In this document: piece by piece, positions 1 through 5,753 of the stretch
How positions within the stretch are numbered: position 1 is the stretch's first letter
Layout: the number at the start of each line of letters is the position of its first letter
DNA from: Spirochaetales bacterium
GTDB lineage: Bacteria; Spirochaetota; Spirochaetia; DSM-27196; SKKC01
DNA length: 5,753 nt
Reading direction: 5' to 3'
Assembly (NCBI GenBank): GCA_007126865.1
Contig: SLAN01000275.1
Location: 1-5,753, forward strand
The notes under the pieces: generated by a model
Databases searched by the model: none
Told to the model about the DNA's origin: nothing
What the model saw: only the letters and a program-made list of their open reading frames with translations
Position numbers and translations under genes: made by a program

Positions 1-189
1 GGCCACGTCGACGCGCGTGTCGCGCGGCTGGTCCGGGTAGGGGGCTACCAGAGCGCCTGGACCACCGCCAAGCGTGTCGTCGCTGGGGATGGGGATCCTA
101 TGCTGCACGGCCGATGGGATGTGGGACTGCTGGACGACGTGGACTTCAGAGCGGTCCTCGTCCGAGGCCTTGCGAGGCCGTGGCGGTGA
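1..189 (+). CDS. C-terminal fragment of an unrecognised protein, first visible gene of the operon
   Basis: Frame 1 is open from the left edge to a TGA at 187-189, giving the last 62 residues of a protein whose start lies outside the window. I see no motif that names a family. The tail is mixed hydrophobic and basic (DARVARLVRVGGYQSAW near its beginning, FRAVLVRGLARPWR at its end), with no membrane segment. It is taken as coding because third positions are mostly G or C, because the frame stays open, and because its stop overlaps the GTG start of the next gene in a GTGA arrangement, as at the later junctions. Its place just upstream of four glycosyltransferases suggests a role in the same glycan pathway, possibly as another transferase or sugar-modifying enzyme. 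That is inference from context only. Confidence 0.6.
   Translation, partial: GHVDARVARLVRVGGYQSAWTTAKRVVAGDGDPMLHGRWDVGLLDDVDFRAVLVRGLARPWR
174..177 (+). promoter_or_regulatory. Weak ribosome binding site (GAGG) that favours the GTG start at 186
   Basis: GAGG lies 8 bases before GTG 186 but only 2 bases before the alternative in-frame GTG at 180. The spacing therefore supports 186, which also gives the GTGA stop/start overlap with the upstream gene. Translational coupling probably matters more here than this short motif. Confidence 0.4.
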
Positions 190-1190
190 GCTCGCCGTCG
201 GTCGCGGTCGTCATCCCGACCCACGACCGGGCGGCGTTGCTGCGGCGCACGCTGGCCAGCGTCCTGTCTCAACGTGAGGTCGACCTCGAGGTCATCGTCG
301 TCGATGACGGCTCCAACGACTCGGAAGCTCGCGAGGTACGCCGCTGCGAAGGGGAACGGGTCCGCGTGGTGCGCAACGACGACGCACGCGGTGTCGCTGC
401 TGCACGGAACCTCGGCGCTGGCGAGACCGACGCCACGTGGGTGGCGTTCTGCGACGACGACGATCTGTGGACGCCGACGAAGCTGGCGCGCCAGATCGCC
501 GCGGCCGAGACGACCGCCCGCCGGTGGGCCTACACCGGCGCCGTGAAGTTCGAACTCGGGCCTGTCGTCTGGCAGCTGATGGCCGCACCGGACCCGTCGC
601 GTGTGGCGTCCCGTCTCCCGTACCAGAACATCATCCCGGCGGGCTCATCGAACATCGTCGTTCGCCGGGACGCCCTGTTGGAGGCAGGAGGCTTCGATGC
701 AGGGCTCTGGCACCTGGCTGACTGGGACATGTGGCTTCGGTTGCTCGAGATCGGTCTGCCGGCCCATGCACCCGGCATCGGCGTCGGGTACCGGCTGCAC
801 CTGTCGGCGATGTCGCTGACGCCGGAGGGGGTGCTGGACGACCTGCAGGTGATCGATGCCCGGTGGCGTCACCTACGGCAGGGTGAACCACTCGACTACG
901 GCCCCACACACCTGTGGATCGCCTTGAACCAACTGCGAGCCGGCCGTCGGACTCCAGCGGCGCGCTCGTACCTGCGAGCCATCCGCCACGGGCGTCGTCG
1001 AGGCTTCGTGGGCCTGCTGCACACGGTGGATCCGAGGACGACCCGAGGCGGGGCCGGGGGCGCGCTGGACACGTGGGTCGCCCGGTCGGCGGGCATCGAG
1101 CGTGTGGATCCAGCACAGCTGCCGGCCGAGGTGATGGAGATGCTGGACGCGCTGGCGAGCGACCAGCAGCCGGGAGCGGCGCCAGGATGA
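186..1190 (+). CDS. Family 2 (GT-A) glycosyltransferase, first of three
   Basis: This is a 334-residue protein predicted to transfer a sugar from a nucleotide-sugar donor, with inversion, at the cytoplasmic side of a glycan assembly pathway. The N-terminal GT-A fold runs to about residue 205. It starts with SVAVVIPTHDR (5-15), then VVDDGS (38-43) for nucleotide binding, and DDDDLW (90-95), which holds the metal-binding DXD motif. GGFD (168-171) precedes ADWDMWLRL (178-186), where the catalytic-base Asp is expected. In that last motif the usual Glu-Asp pair is Ala-Asp, with the Asp kept. The C-terminal part (about 210-334) is helical-looking and includes LRAG (250-253), also found in the gene at 2116. 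GTG 186 was chosen over upstream starts because it begins just before the GT-A fold, overlaps the preceding stop and has a spaced GAGG. There is no signal peptide or membrane segment. The donor and acceptor are unknown. Confidence 0.9.
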   Translation: MSSPSVAVVIPTHDRAALLRRTLASVLSQREVDLEVIVVDDGSNDSEAREVRRCEGERVRVVRNDDARGVAAARNLGAGETDATWVAFCDDDDLWTPTKLARQIAAAETTARRWAYTGAVKFELGPVVWQLMAAPDPSRVASRLPYQNIIPAGSSNIVVRRDALLEAGGFDAGLWHLADWDMWLRLLEIGLPAHAPGIGVGYRLHLSAMSLTPEGVLDDLQVIDARWRHLRQGEPLDYGPTHLWIALNQLRAGRRTPAARSYLRAIRHGRRRGFVGLLHTVDPRTTRGGAGGALDTWVARSAGIERVDPAQLPAEVMEMLDALASDQQPGAAPG

Positions 1191-2119
1191 CCAGCCGCCC
1201 CACCGTCTCGGTCGTGCTCATCTTCTTCAACGACGAGCGGTTCCTGCCCGAGGCCATCGCGAGTGTGTTCCAACAGACGTTCGAAGACTGGGAGTTGATC
1301 CTGGCGGATGATGGCTCGACCGACGGCAGCACCGCTGTCGCACGCCGTTGGGCCGATGGGCATCCCGAGCGGGTCACCTACGTGGAGCACCCCGGTCACG
1401 CCAACCGCGGCCCGAGTGCGACGCGCAACCTCGGGTTCACGTCGTCGCGGGGCCGCTACATCGCCGTACTGGATTCGGACGACGTCTGGGAGCCTCACAA
1501 GCTGAGCGAGCAGGTGGCGATCCTCGACGCGCACCCTGAGGTCGGTCTCGTGATCGGCGCGTCGATGTACTGGTGGAGTTGGGCGGGGGAGCACGCGCCG
1601 CGTTCCGATCGGCTGATGACGGTCGGCGCGCCGGCCGACCGGGTCCATCACCCCCCTGAACTGGCGCTGCTGCTCTACCCGTTGGGGAAGGGCGTCGCTC
1701 CCTGCCCCTCGTCCTGGCTGCTCCGCAGGGAAGCGGTGGAGGGTGTCGGCGGATGGGAAGAGGACATCCGTGCCATGTACGAGGACCAGCGCTTCCTGGG
1801 CAAGGCCTACCACGAGATGTCCGTCTGGGTTTCCAGCCGCTACTGGGACCGCTACCGACGGCATCCCGGCCAACTCGTCGCCGTGACCGACAGCGATGGC
1901 TACCACACGGCGCGGCGCGAGTTCCTGGCGTGGTACGAGGATGATCTGCGCGACCGAGGGGTGAGCGACCCGAGGGTGTGGCGGGCGATCAGGCGGGCGT
2001 GGTGGCCCTACCGTCACCCGCGGTTGGCAGCCTCGCGGCGTGCCGCTGGCCGGCTGCGAGCCCGGTGGCTGCGTCGCATCCGGTCCGTGGGCAGGGTGGC
2101 CCGGCAGGAGGGAACGTGA
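1187..2119 (+). CDS. Family 2 (GT-A) glycosyltransferase, second of three, with Arg-rich tail
   Basis: This 310-residue inverting GT-A enzyme starts at ATG 1187, inside the previous gene's stop (ATGA). A GGGAG 10 bases upstream is a possible ribosome site. The motif order is standard: TVSVVLIFFND (6-16), LADDGSTDGS (39-48), DSDD (96-99) as the metal-binding DXD, GVGGW (186-190), and MYEDQRFLGK (197-206) with the catalytic Glu-Asp at 199-200. The spacing and the SATRNLG segment (77-83) are typical of GT2. It is not a close relative of its two GT2 neighbours: the middle section (about 118-185) and the acceptor-side motifs differ, so it probably uses another acceptor or sugar. The last 45 residues carry 16 Arg between 263 and 306 with no Asp or Glu in that stretch, plus Trp and Leu. 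This suggests a peripheral membrane-binding tail, though that is inferred. The sugar specificity cannot be read. Confidence 0.9.
   Translation: MTSRPTVSVVLIFFNDERFLPEAIASVFQQTFEDWELILADDGSTDGSTAVARRWADGHPERVTYVEHPGHANRGPSATRNLGFTSSRGRYIAVLDSDDVWEPHKLSEQVAILDAHPEVGLVIGASMYWWSWAGEHAPRSDRLMTVGAPADRVHHPPELALLLYPLGKGVAPCPSSWLLRREAVEGVGGWEEDIRAMYEDQRFLGKAYHEMSVWVSSRYWDRYRRHPGQLVAVTDSDGYHTARREFLAWYEDDLRDRGVSDPRVWRAIRRAWWPYRHPRLAASRRAAGRLRARWLRRIRSVGRVARQEGT
2106..2111 (+). promoter_or_regulatory. Strong Shine-Dalgarno AGGAGG for the gene at 2116
   Basis: A perfect AGGAGG lies inside the 3' end of the preceding coding sequence, 4 bases before GTG 2116. It is the best ribosome site in the operon and fixes the start of the third glycosyltransferase. 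It could allow partly independent, stronger initiation than at the other coupled junctions. Confidence 0.75.
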
Positions 2120-3090
2120 CCGCATCCGTCTCGGTGGTGATCCCGACCCACAACCGACTGCACCTGCTCGCGCAGACCCTGCATACGGTGCTCGCGCAGG
2201 ACGTGGACCTCGAGGTGATCGTGGTCGACGAGGCGTCGTCCGATGGCACGGCAGAGTGGCTCGCAGGGCTGAGGGATCTGCGGGTGACGACGATCCGTCA
2301 CGACGAGCCACGGGGTGTCCCGACGGCCCGCAACGCAGGGATCTCGGCGTCGCAGGGTGACTGGGTCGCGTTCGTCGACGACGACGATCTGTGGCTGCCC
2401 GACAAGTTGGTCGCCCAGCTCGAGGCTGCTCGAAACGCGGGGCGCCGCTGGGCCTACGGGGGGGCACTCGACGTCACGAGCGAGCCCCGGCTGCTGCGTG
2501 TCACCGTGCCCACCGCCGTCGAGTCCGCTCGGCTGCCCTGGGTCAACGTGGTCCCTGGGGGCGGGTCGAACGTGGTCGTCGAGCGGGAGCTGCTGGAGGA
2601 CGTGGGTGGTTTCGATGTGGACCTGCGGCCTGCCGAGGATTGGGACATGTGGATCCGGCTCTGGCAGCGCGCGGCGCCGGCCGTGGTGTCGGCACCGGTG
2701 ATGGCGTACCGCCTCCACCCCGGCAACTCGTCGCGCAAGGTCGACGACATGCTCGCTGCCTTGGAGGTGCTGGACCGCCGCTACCGAGGCGAGCGGGGTG
2801 GCGAAGGCTTGGACTGGGATGACGCCTTCCGTTGGATCGGGGCCTCGGCCCTGCGCGCGGGTGACATCGCCGCCGCCAGGCGCGTGGCGTTCGCCGCGAT
2901 CCGTGCCCGCCACCCGGGCAGCTGGCGGCGCCTCGCGCGTGCACTGGTCCCGCTCGCTCCCCGTCAGCCGGTCGCGGCAGCTGACGAGCGTGACGGCCTG
3001 CTCGACCGGATCCGGCCTCGTGCGGTCGTGCCGTGGTGGCCGGGTACGGAGTCGTGGGTGCGTGAGACGCTCCAGGTGCGGGCGGCGTGA
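2116..3090 (+). CDS. Family 2 (GT-A) glycosyltransferase, third of three, paralogue of the first
   Basis: This 324-residue GT-A enzyme starts at GTG 2116, overlapping the previous stop (GTGA), with AGGAGG just upstream. Motifs are SVSVVIPTHNR (4-14), VVDEASSDG (36-44), VDDDDLW (87-93) with the DXD motif, GGGSNVVVE (148-156), GGFD (164-167) and AEDWDMWIRL (173-182) with the catalytic Glu-Asp at 174-175. The nucleotide-binding motif is unusual: the second Asp of the common VDDGS is Glu39 and the Gly is Ala40. It matches the gene at 186 along nearly its whole length. In the first 36 aligned positions 25 are identical, and the shared stretches RRWAY, SNxVV and DWDMWxRL, with the C-terminal LRAG (246-249), continue the match. 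The two therefore arose from a common ancestor, probably by duplication. There is no membrane segment. The substrate is unknown, possibly related to that of the first enzyme. Confidence 0.9.
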   Translation: MTASVSVVIPTHNRLHLLAQTLHTVLAQDVDLEVIVVDEASSDGTAEWLAGLRDLRVTTIRHDEPRGVPTARNAGISASQGDWVAFVDDDDLWLPDKLVAQLEAARNAGRRWAYGGALDVTSEPRLLRVTVPTAVESARLPWVNVVPGGGSNVVVERELLEDVGGFDVDLRPAEDWDMWIRLWQRAAPAVVSAPVMAYRLHPGNSSRKVDDMLAALEVLDRRYRGERGGEGLDWDDAFRWIGASALRAGDIAAARRVAFAAIRARHPGSWRRLARALVPLAPRQPVAAADERDGLLDRIRPRAVVPWWPGTESWVRETLQVRAA

Positions 3091-4370
3091 TGGAGCCCAT
3101 GGATCGTGACGACCGTTCCCTGGCACTCGTCATGTGGGGGGATCTGTTCGAGGACTTCTTCGACACAATCGAGGTGTCGCTGGAGACCTTCCGCACGGAG
3201 CTCACGGGGGGGTGGCTGTTCGCCTACATACGAGCGCTCGCCCTGCATGGCGTCACCACGTCGCTCATCAGCGTGTCGGCGCGAGTCTCGGCCCCGCACC
3301 GCTTCGTCCACGAGCCCACCGGTACGAGCGTGACGCTCCTGCCGGCTCCGCGGCGGCATCGCTGGCTGCGCGCGCTGTACCGTCGATCCCGGACACGGAA
3401 GTCGTTGAGTTCGCTGGCGTCCTACAGTTCGATCCCGATGCGGGGTCTCGTCAGGGAACTCCGACGCTGCGGCGCAGAGGCGATCCTCACCCAGGAGTAC
3501 GAGCACGCCAGGTTCGATGTCCTCGTGGGCATCGGCGCGCTCCTGAAGCTGCCCGTCTTCGCCACCTTCCAGGGAGGGGATGCTCCCAACAGCCGGCTCG
3601 AGCGGTTGGTCCGGCCGCTGACGGTCCGTCGGTGCGCAGGTCTCATCGTGGGTTCCGGACGGGAGCGGGCCCGCGTCTCGGCGTCCTACCGAGTTCCCGC
3701 CGAGCGGATCGGCGCGATCCCCAACGCCATGGAGCTCCCGGAGCCCGATGCGTCAGCGCGCTTGACCGCCCGGGACGCCCTGGAGATCCCGGCCGACGCC
3801 ATCGTCGTGGGCTGGCAAGGACGCGTGACGATCCGCCGGAAGGGCCTCGACATCCTGCTGGATGCCTGGGAGGGGGTGAGTCGTCGCCACCCGGATCGGG
3901 ACCTCCTGCTGCTGCTGGTCGGGACGGGCGAGGACGCGGACGAGTTCCGCCGCCAGATCCAGAGGAGGGGACTCGACTCGATCCGCTGGCGCGACGACTA
4001 CATCTCCGACCGGGCGGAACTGCTGCCCTACCAGGCGGCAGCGGACGTGTTCGTCCTTCCGTCGCGCCACGAAGGCTTCCCCGTGGCACCGATCGAGGCG
4101 ATGGCGCTCGGGCTTCCCGTCGTTGCTGCCGACGCGCCGGGGGTCGGCGACATCTTCGCCGACGGGGAGGCATCCGGTGGGATCGTGGTGTTGCGAGAGG
4201 ATCCCGGCGCGCTCGCCGCCGCCCTCGAGCGGCTCATCGTCGACAGCGACCTGCGCCGAGAGTTGGGAGTTCGTGCCCGAGATCGGGTCGAGCGCAACTA
4301 CGCCGTCGACGCGGTCGGTGCGCAGCTACGGAGCTTCATGTTCGGCGACGCCTCCGCGATCGGGTCGTAG
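3090..4370 (+). CDS. Family 4 (GT-B) retaining glycosyltransferase, last gene of the operon
   Basis: This 426-residue protein has the two-domain GT-B layout. The N-terminal acceptor domain (about 10-210) includes TGGWLFAYIRALALHG (39-54), the glycine-containing first loop, and ATFQGGD (158-164). AIPNAME (209-215) links to the C-terminal donor domain. That domain has GWQGRVTIRRKGLDILLDAW (241-260), whose Arg and Lys normally contact the donor phosphates, LLLVGTGED (274-282), and SRHEGFPVAPIEAMALGLPVV (325-345). The last holds the EX7E pair, Glu328 and Glu336, that marks GT4 enzymes. Length is normal for the family. The start is ambiguous: GTG 3087 would give the GTGA overlap seen elsewhere, ATG 3090 overlaps the stop by one base, and ATG 3099 has a GGAG too close upstream. 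ATG 3090 is chosen as a compromise, and the difference is at most a few residues. It would add a sugar with retention to the growing glycan; the exact donor is unknown. Confidence 0.9.
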   Translation: MEPMDRDDRSLALVMWGDLFEDFFDTIEVSLETFRTELTGGWLFAYIRALALHGVTTSLISVSARVSAPHRFVHEPTGTSVTLLPAPRRHRWLRALYRRSRTRKSLSSLASYSSIPMRGLVRELRRCGAEAILTQEYEHARFDVLVGIGALLKLPVFATFQGGDAPNSRLERLVRPLTVRRCAGLIVGSGRERARVSASYRVPAERIGAIPNAMELPEPDASARLTARDALEIPADAIVVGWQGRVTIRRKGLDILLDAWEGVSRRHPDRDLLLLLVGTGEDADEFRRQIQRRGLDSIRWRDDYISDRAELLPYQAAADVFVLPSRHEGFPVAPIEAMALGLPVVAADAPGVGDIFADGEASGGIVVLREDPGALAAALERLIVDSDLRRELGVRARDRVERNYAVDAVGAQLRSFMFGDASAIGS

Positions 4371-4372
4371 CA

Positions 4373-4397
4373 GCGCGAGAGTCCCGGACTCGAGCGC
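4373..4397. terminator. Candidate bidirectional hairpin terminator between convergent genes
   Basis: The 36-base gap between the two facing stop codons contains a near-perfect inverted repeat. The arms are GCGC, GA and GAGTC on the left and GACTC, GA and GCGC on the right, around a CCG loop. The inner 5-bp and outer 4-bp stems are separated by facing GA/GA, which in RNA can form tandem sheared G-A pairs. Being symmetric, it would fold in transcripts from either strand. There is no T-run on either side, so it is not a classic intrinsic terminator; hairpins lacking a U-tract have been proposed in GC-rich actinobacteria. The role is inferred from shape and position. Confidence 0.5.
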
Positions 4398-4406
4398 GGG
4401 CATGGC

Positions 4407-5753
4407 TCAGGCGTGGGTGGCACCGGCCCAGCGGGCGAAGCGTCGGAACTCCGCGTTCCGCTGGCCGAGCTCTGCGAAGCTACCCAAGTCGTCGATGCGG
4501 CCGTTGCGCATGAAGACGATGCGGTCGTAGTCCTGCACGGTGGACAGACGGTGTGCCACGGTGATGATGGTGTGGTGCTGCTTCAGCTCCTCGATCGCTT
4601 CGATCAGGGCCGCCTCGGTGAGGTTGTCCAAGGCTGACGTGCCCTCGTCGAAGATCAGCACGGTGGGACGTGTGTAGAGCGCTCGGGCGATGGCGACCCG
4701 TTGCCGTTGCCCACCGGAGACGCGGACACCATGTTCTCCGACCGTGCTGTCGAGTCCTGCCGGCAGCGACCCGACGAACTCCTCGAGTTGCGCGAGCGCA
4801 ACCGCCTCACGGACCGCGGACTCGTCGATCTCATCGTCGGGAACGCCCAGTGCGATGTTGCGGCGGAGGGTGTCGTCGAGCAGGAACACCTGCTGGGACA
4901 CCAGCCCCAGGTTGCGCTGCCAGGCCGCAGCGTGTCCAGTGATGTCGGTGCCATCGACGGTGACCCGGCCGGTCGAGGGCGCCGACAGCCCAACGATGAG
5001 GTCGAGCAGCGTGCTCTTGCCCGCTCCGGTGGGGCCGACGATGCCGATGGACTCGCCACGGCCGATGACGAGGTCGATGTCGAACAGGGTCGGCGCCTCG
5101 GTCTGCTCGTACTGGAAGGTCACCTCCTCCAGGCGGAGCTCCCGGGAGAACGGCATCGTGTGGGTGTCGTCACTGCTCGCAGGCAGGGGGAGCTCGAGGT
5201 CGGCGCGTAGGTCATCGAGCGCAGCGCTGCCGAAGCGGATCGAGTTCAGACTGGAGACGATCTGGTTGAGCGCCGGCATGATCCGCAGGGCGGCGTAGGC
5301 GAAGAGGCCGAGGACGGGGAGCGAACGCAACGCGCCATCGCCGACCAGGGTCGAGAAGGCGATGAACCCGGCGATGAAGGTGATCACCGCAGCTTCGATG
5401 GCGACCCTCGGCAAGGCGCCCAGCGCCGCGCGCTTGTAGCGCGCTTCGGCGATGCGCAGACGGGTCCGGCGGAACAGGTCGACGAAGAAGTCCTGACGGC
5501 CGAGGATGACGATGTCGCGGTACCCGTGCAGCCCCTGCTGGAGGGCTTGGTAGCTCCGGGCCCCCTCGCGCTGACTGATGCGGCCGAGTCGCTTCAGTCG
5601 CGGCTGGACGACGCGCATGGTGAGGTAGACGACCGGGCCGATCACGACCGCGGCGAGCCCCGTTGCCAGCGGCGCCGTGACCAACAGCACGACCAGGAGG
5701 CCGGTCACCACCAGGCCCTCGGTCAGCAGGTGCACCGCAGGGATCAGGACCGA
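4407..5753 (-). CDS. ABC exporter (fused membrane and ATPase domains), PglK-like flippase, 5' end cut off
   Basis: The minus-strand frame is open to the right window edge, so the visible 448 residues are the C-terminal three quarters of a protein usually near 580-600 residues; the GTG at 5735 is not its start. Counting from the edge, about 13-46 is a membrane hairpin, and about 117-137 and 145-166 are two more segments. They fit helices 3-6 of a six-helix exporter domain. The cytoplasmic piece YQALQQGLHGYRDIVILGRQDF (68-89) resembles the matching region of PglK-type oligosaccharide flippases. The ATPase domain (about 202-440) is complete: Walker A GPTGAGKST (240-248), Q-loop Gln287, signature VSGGQ (345-349), Walker B VLIFDE with catalytic Glu370, SALD (373-376) and switch His401. 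DEGTSALD replaces the commoner DEATSALD, a mild change. It should work as a homodimer, flipping a lipid-linked glycan or exporting a lipid. A lipid or drug exporter is the main alternative. Confidence 0.88.
   Translation of the reverse strand, partial: SVLIPAVHLLTEGLVVTGLLVVLLVTAPLATGLAAVVIGPVVYLTMRVVQPRLKRLGRISQREGARSYQALQQGLHGYRDIVILGRQDFFVDLFRRTRLRIAEARYKRAALGALPRVAIEAAVITFIAGFIAFSTLVGDGALRSLPVLGLFAYAALRIMPALNQIVSSLNSIRFGSAALDDLRADLELPLPASSDDTHTMPFSRELRLEEVTFQYEQTEAPTLFDIDLVIGRGESIGIVGPTGAGKSTLLDLIVGLSAPSTGRVTVDGTDITGHAAAWQRNLGLVSQQVFLLDDTLRRNIALGVPDDEIDESAVREAVALAQLEEFVGSLPAGLDSTVGEHGVRVSGGQRQRVAIARALYTRPTVLIFDEGTSALDNLTEAALIEAIEELKQHHTIITVAHRLSTVQDYDRIVFMRNGRIDDLGSFAELGQRNAEFRRFARWAGATHA

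Noticed and set aside
114..185. An N-terminal extension of the first GT2 from an upstream ATG at 114 or the GTG at 180
   Set aside because: The extension overlaps the upstream coding frame, is low-complexity Arg/Pro/Gly, and precedes the normal GT-A N-terminus. GTG 186 has better ribosome-site spacing and the GTGA overlap.
452..2394. The 19-base identical stretch at 452-470 and 2376-2394 as a mobile-element or recombination repeat
   Set aside because: Both copies are in the same codon phase and encode the conserved DDDDLW motif of two paralogues, so shared ancestry and codon preference explain them.
896..2467. A 523-codon open frame on the minus strand across the first three glycosyltransferases
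   Set aside because: It is antisense to well-supported genes, very rich in Pro and Arg, has no recognisable motif and crosses gene boundaries. This is the usual shadow frame opposite GC-rich coding DNA.
2014..3126. A 370-codon minus-strand open frame opposite the third glycosyltransferase
   Set aside because: It mirrors the GT2 gene, has a biased His/Arg/Pro composition and no domain motif. The plus strand carries intact GT-A motifs.
3134..4513. A 459-codon plus-strand open frame overlapping the family 4 glycosyltransferase and running into the ABC gene
   Set aside because: It is out of frame with the clear GT-B motifs and very rich in Arg, Gly and Ala. It also runs across the intergenic hairpin into the antisense of another gene.
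5733..5735. GTG at 5735 (minus strand) as the start of the ABC transporter
   Set aside because: The frame stays open to the window edge, and a start here would remove the first membrane helices that this exporter type needs. It is an internal Val codon.

Overview
This 5.75 kb window is GC-rich, densely coding DNA with GTG and ATG starts, almost no intergenic space and strong G/C preference at third codon positions. This suits a high-GC bacterium, most likely an actinobacterium. That is an inference from composition and gene style, because no lineage marker is present. The window looks like part of a surface-polysaccharide or glycan biosynthesis locus.

Layout: positions 1-4370 hold one plus-strand run of five coding regions with no gaps. 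These are an unrecognised C-terminal fragment (1-189), three successive GT-A type family 2 glycosyltransferases (186-1190, 1187-2119, 2116-3090) and a GT-B type family 4 glycosyltransferase (3090-4370). At every junction the stop codon of one gene overlaps the start of the next (GTGA, ATGA, GTGA, then GTGATG), so the run is very probably one translationally coupled operon whose promoter lies left of the window. A 36-base gap follows and contains a compact inverted repeat, a candidate two-way terminator. From 4407 to the right edge, on the minus strand and convergent with the operon, lies the 3' part of an ABC exporter with fused membrane and ATPase domains. It resembles the PglK-like flippases of lipid-linked oligosaccharides.

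Working together (inference): the three GT2 enzymes and the GT4 enzyme would add sugars one after another to a cytoplasmic lipid-linked acceptor, and the ABC protein would move the product across the membrane. The first and third GT2 proteins are clear paralogues of each other, while the second belongs to a different branch. Neither the sugars nor the final glycan can be read from the sequence.

I found no RNA genes, mobile elements, CRISPR arrays, attachment sites or origins. The gene families are all known ones. What may be new is the particular glycan pathway and a few active-site variations, not a new class of system.
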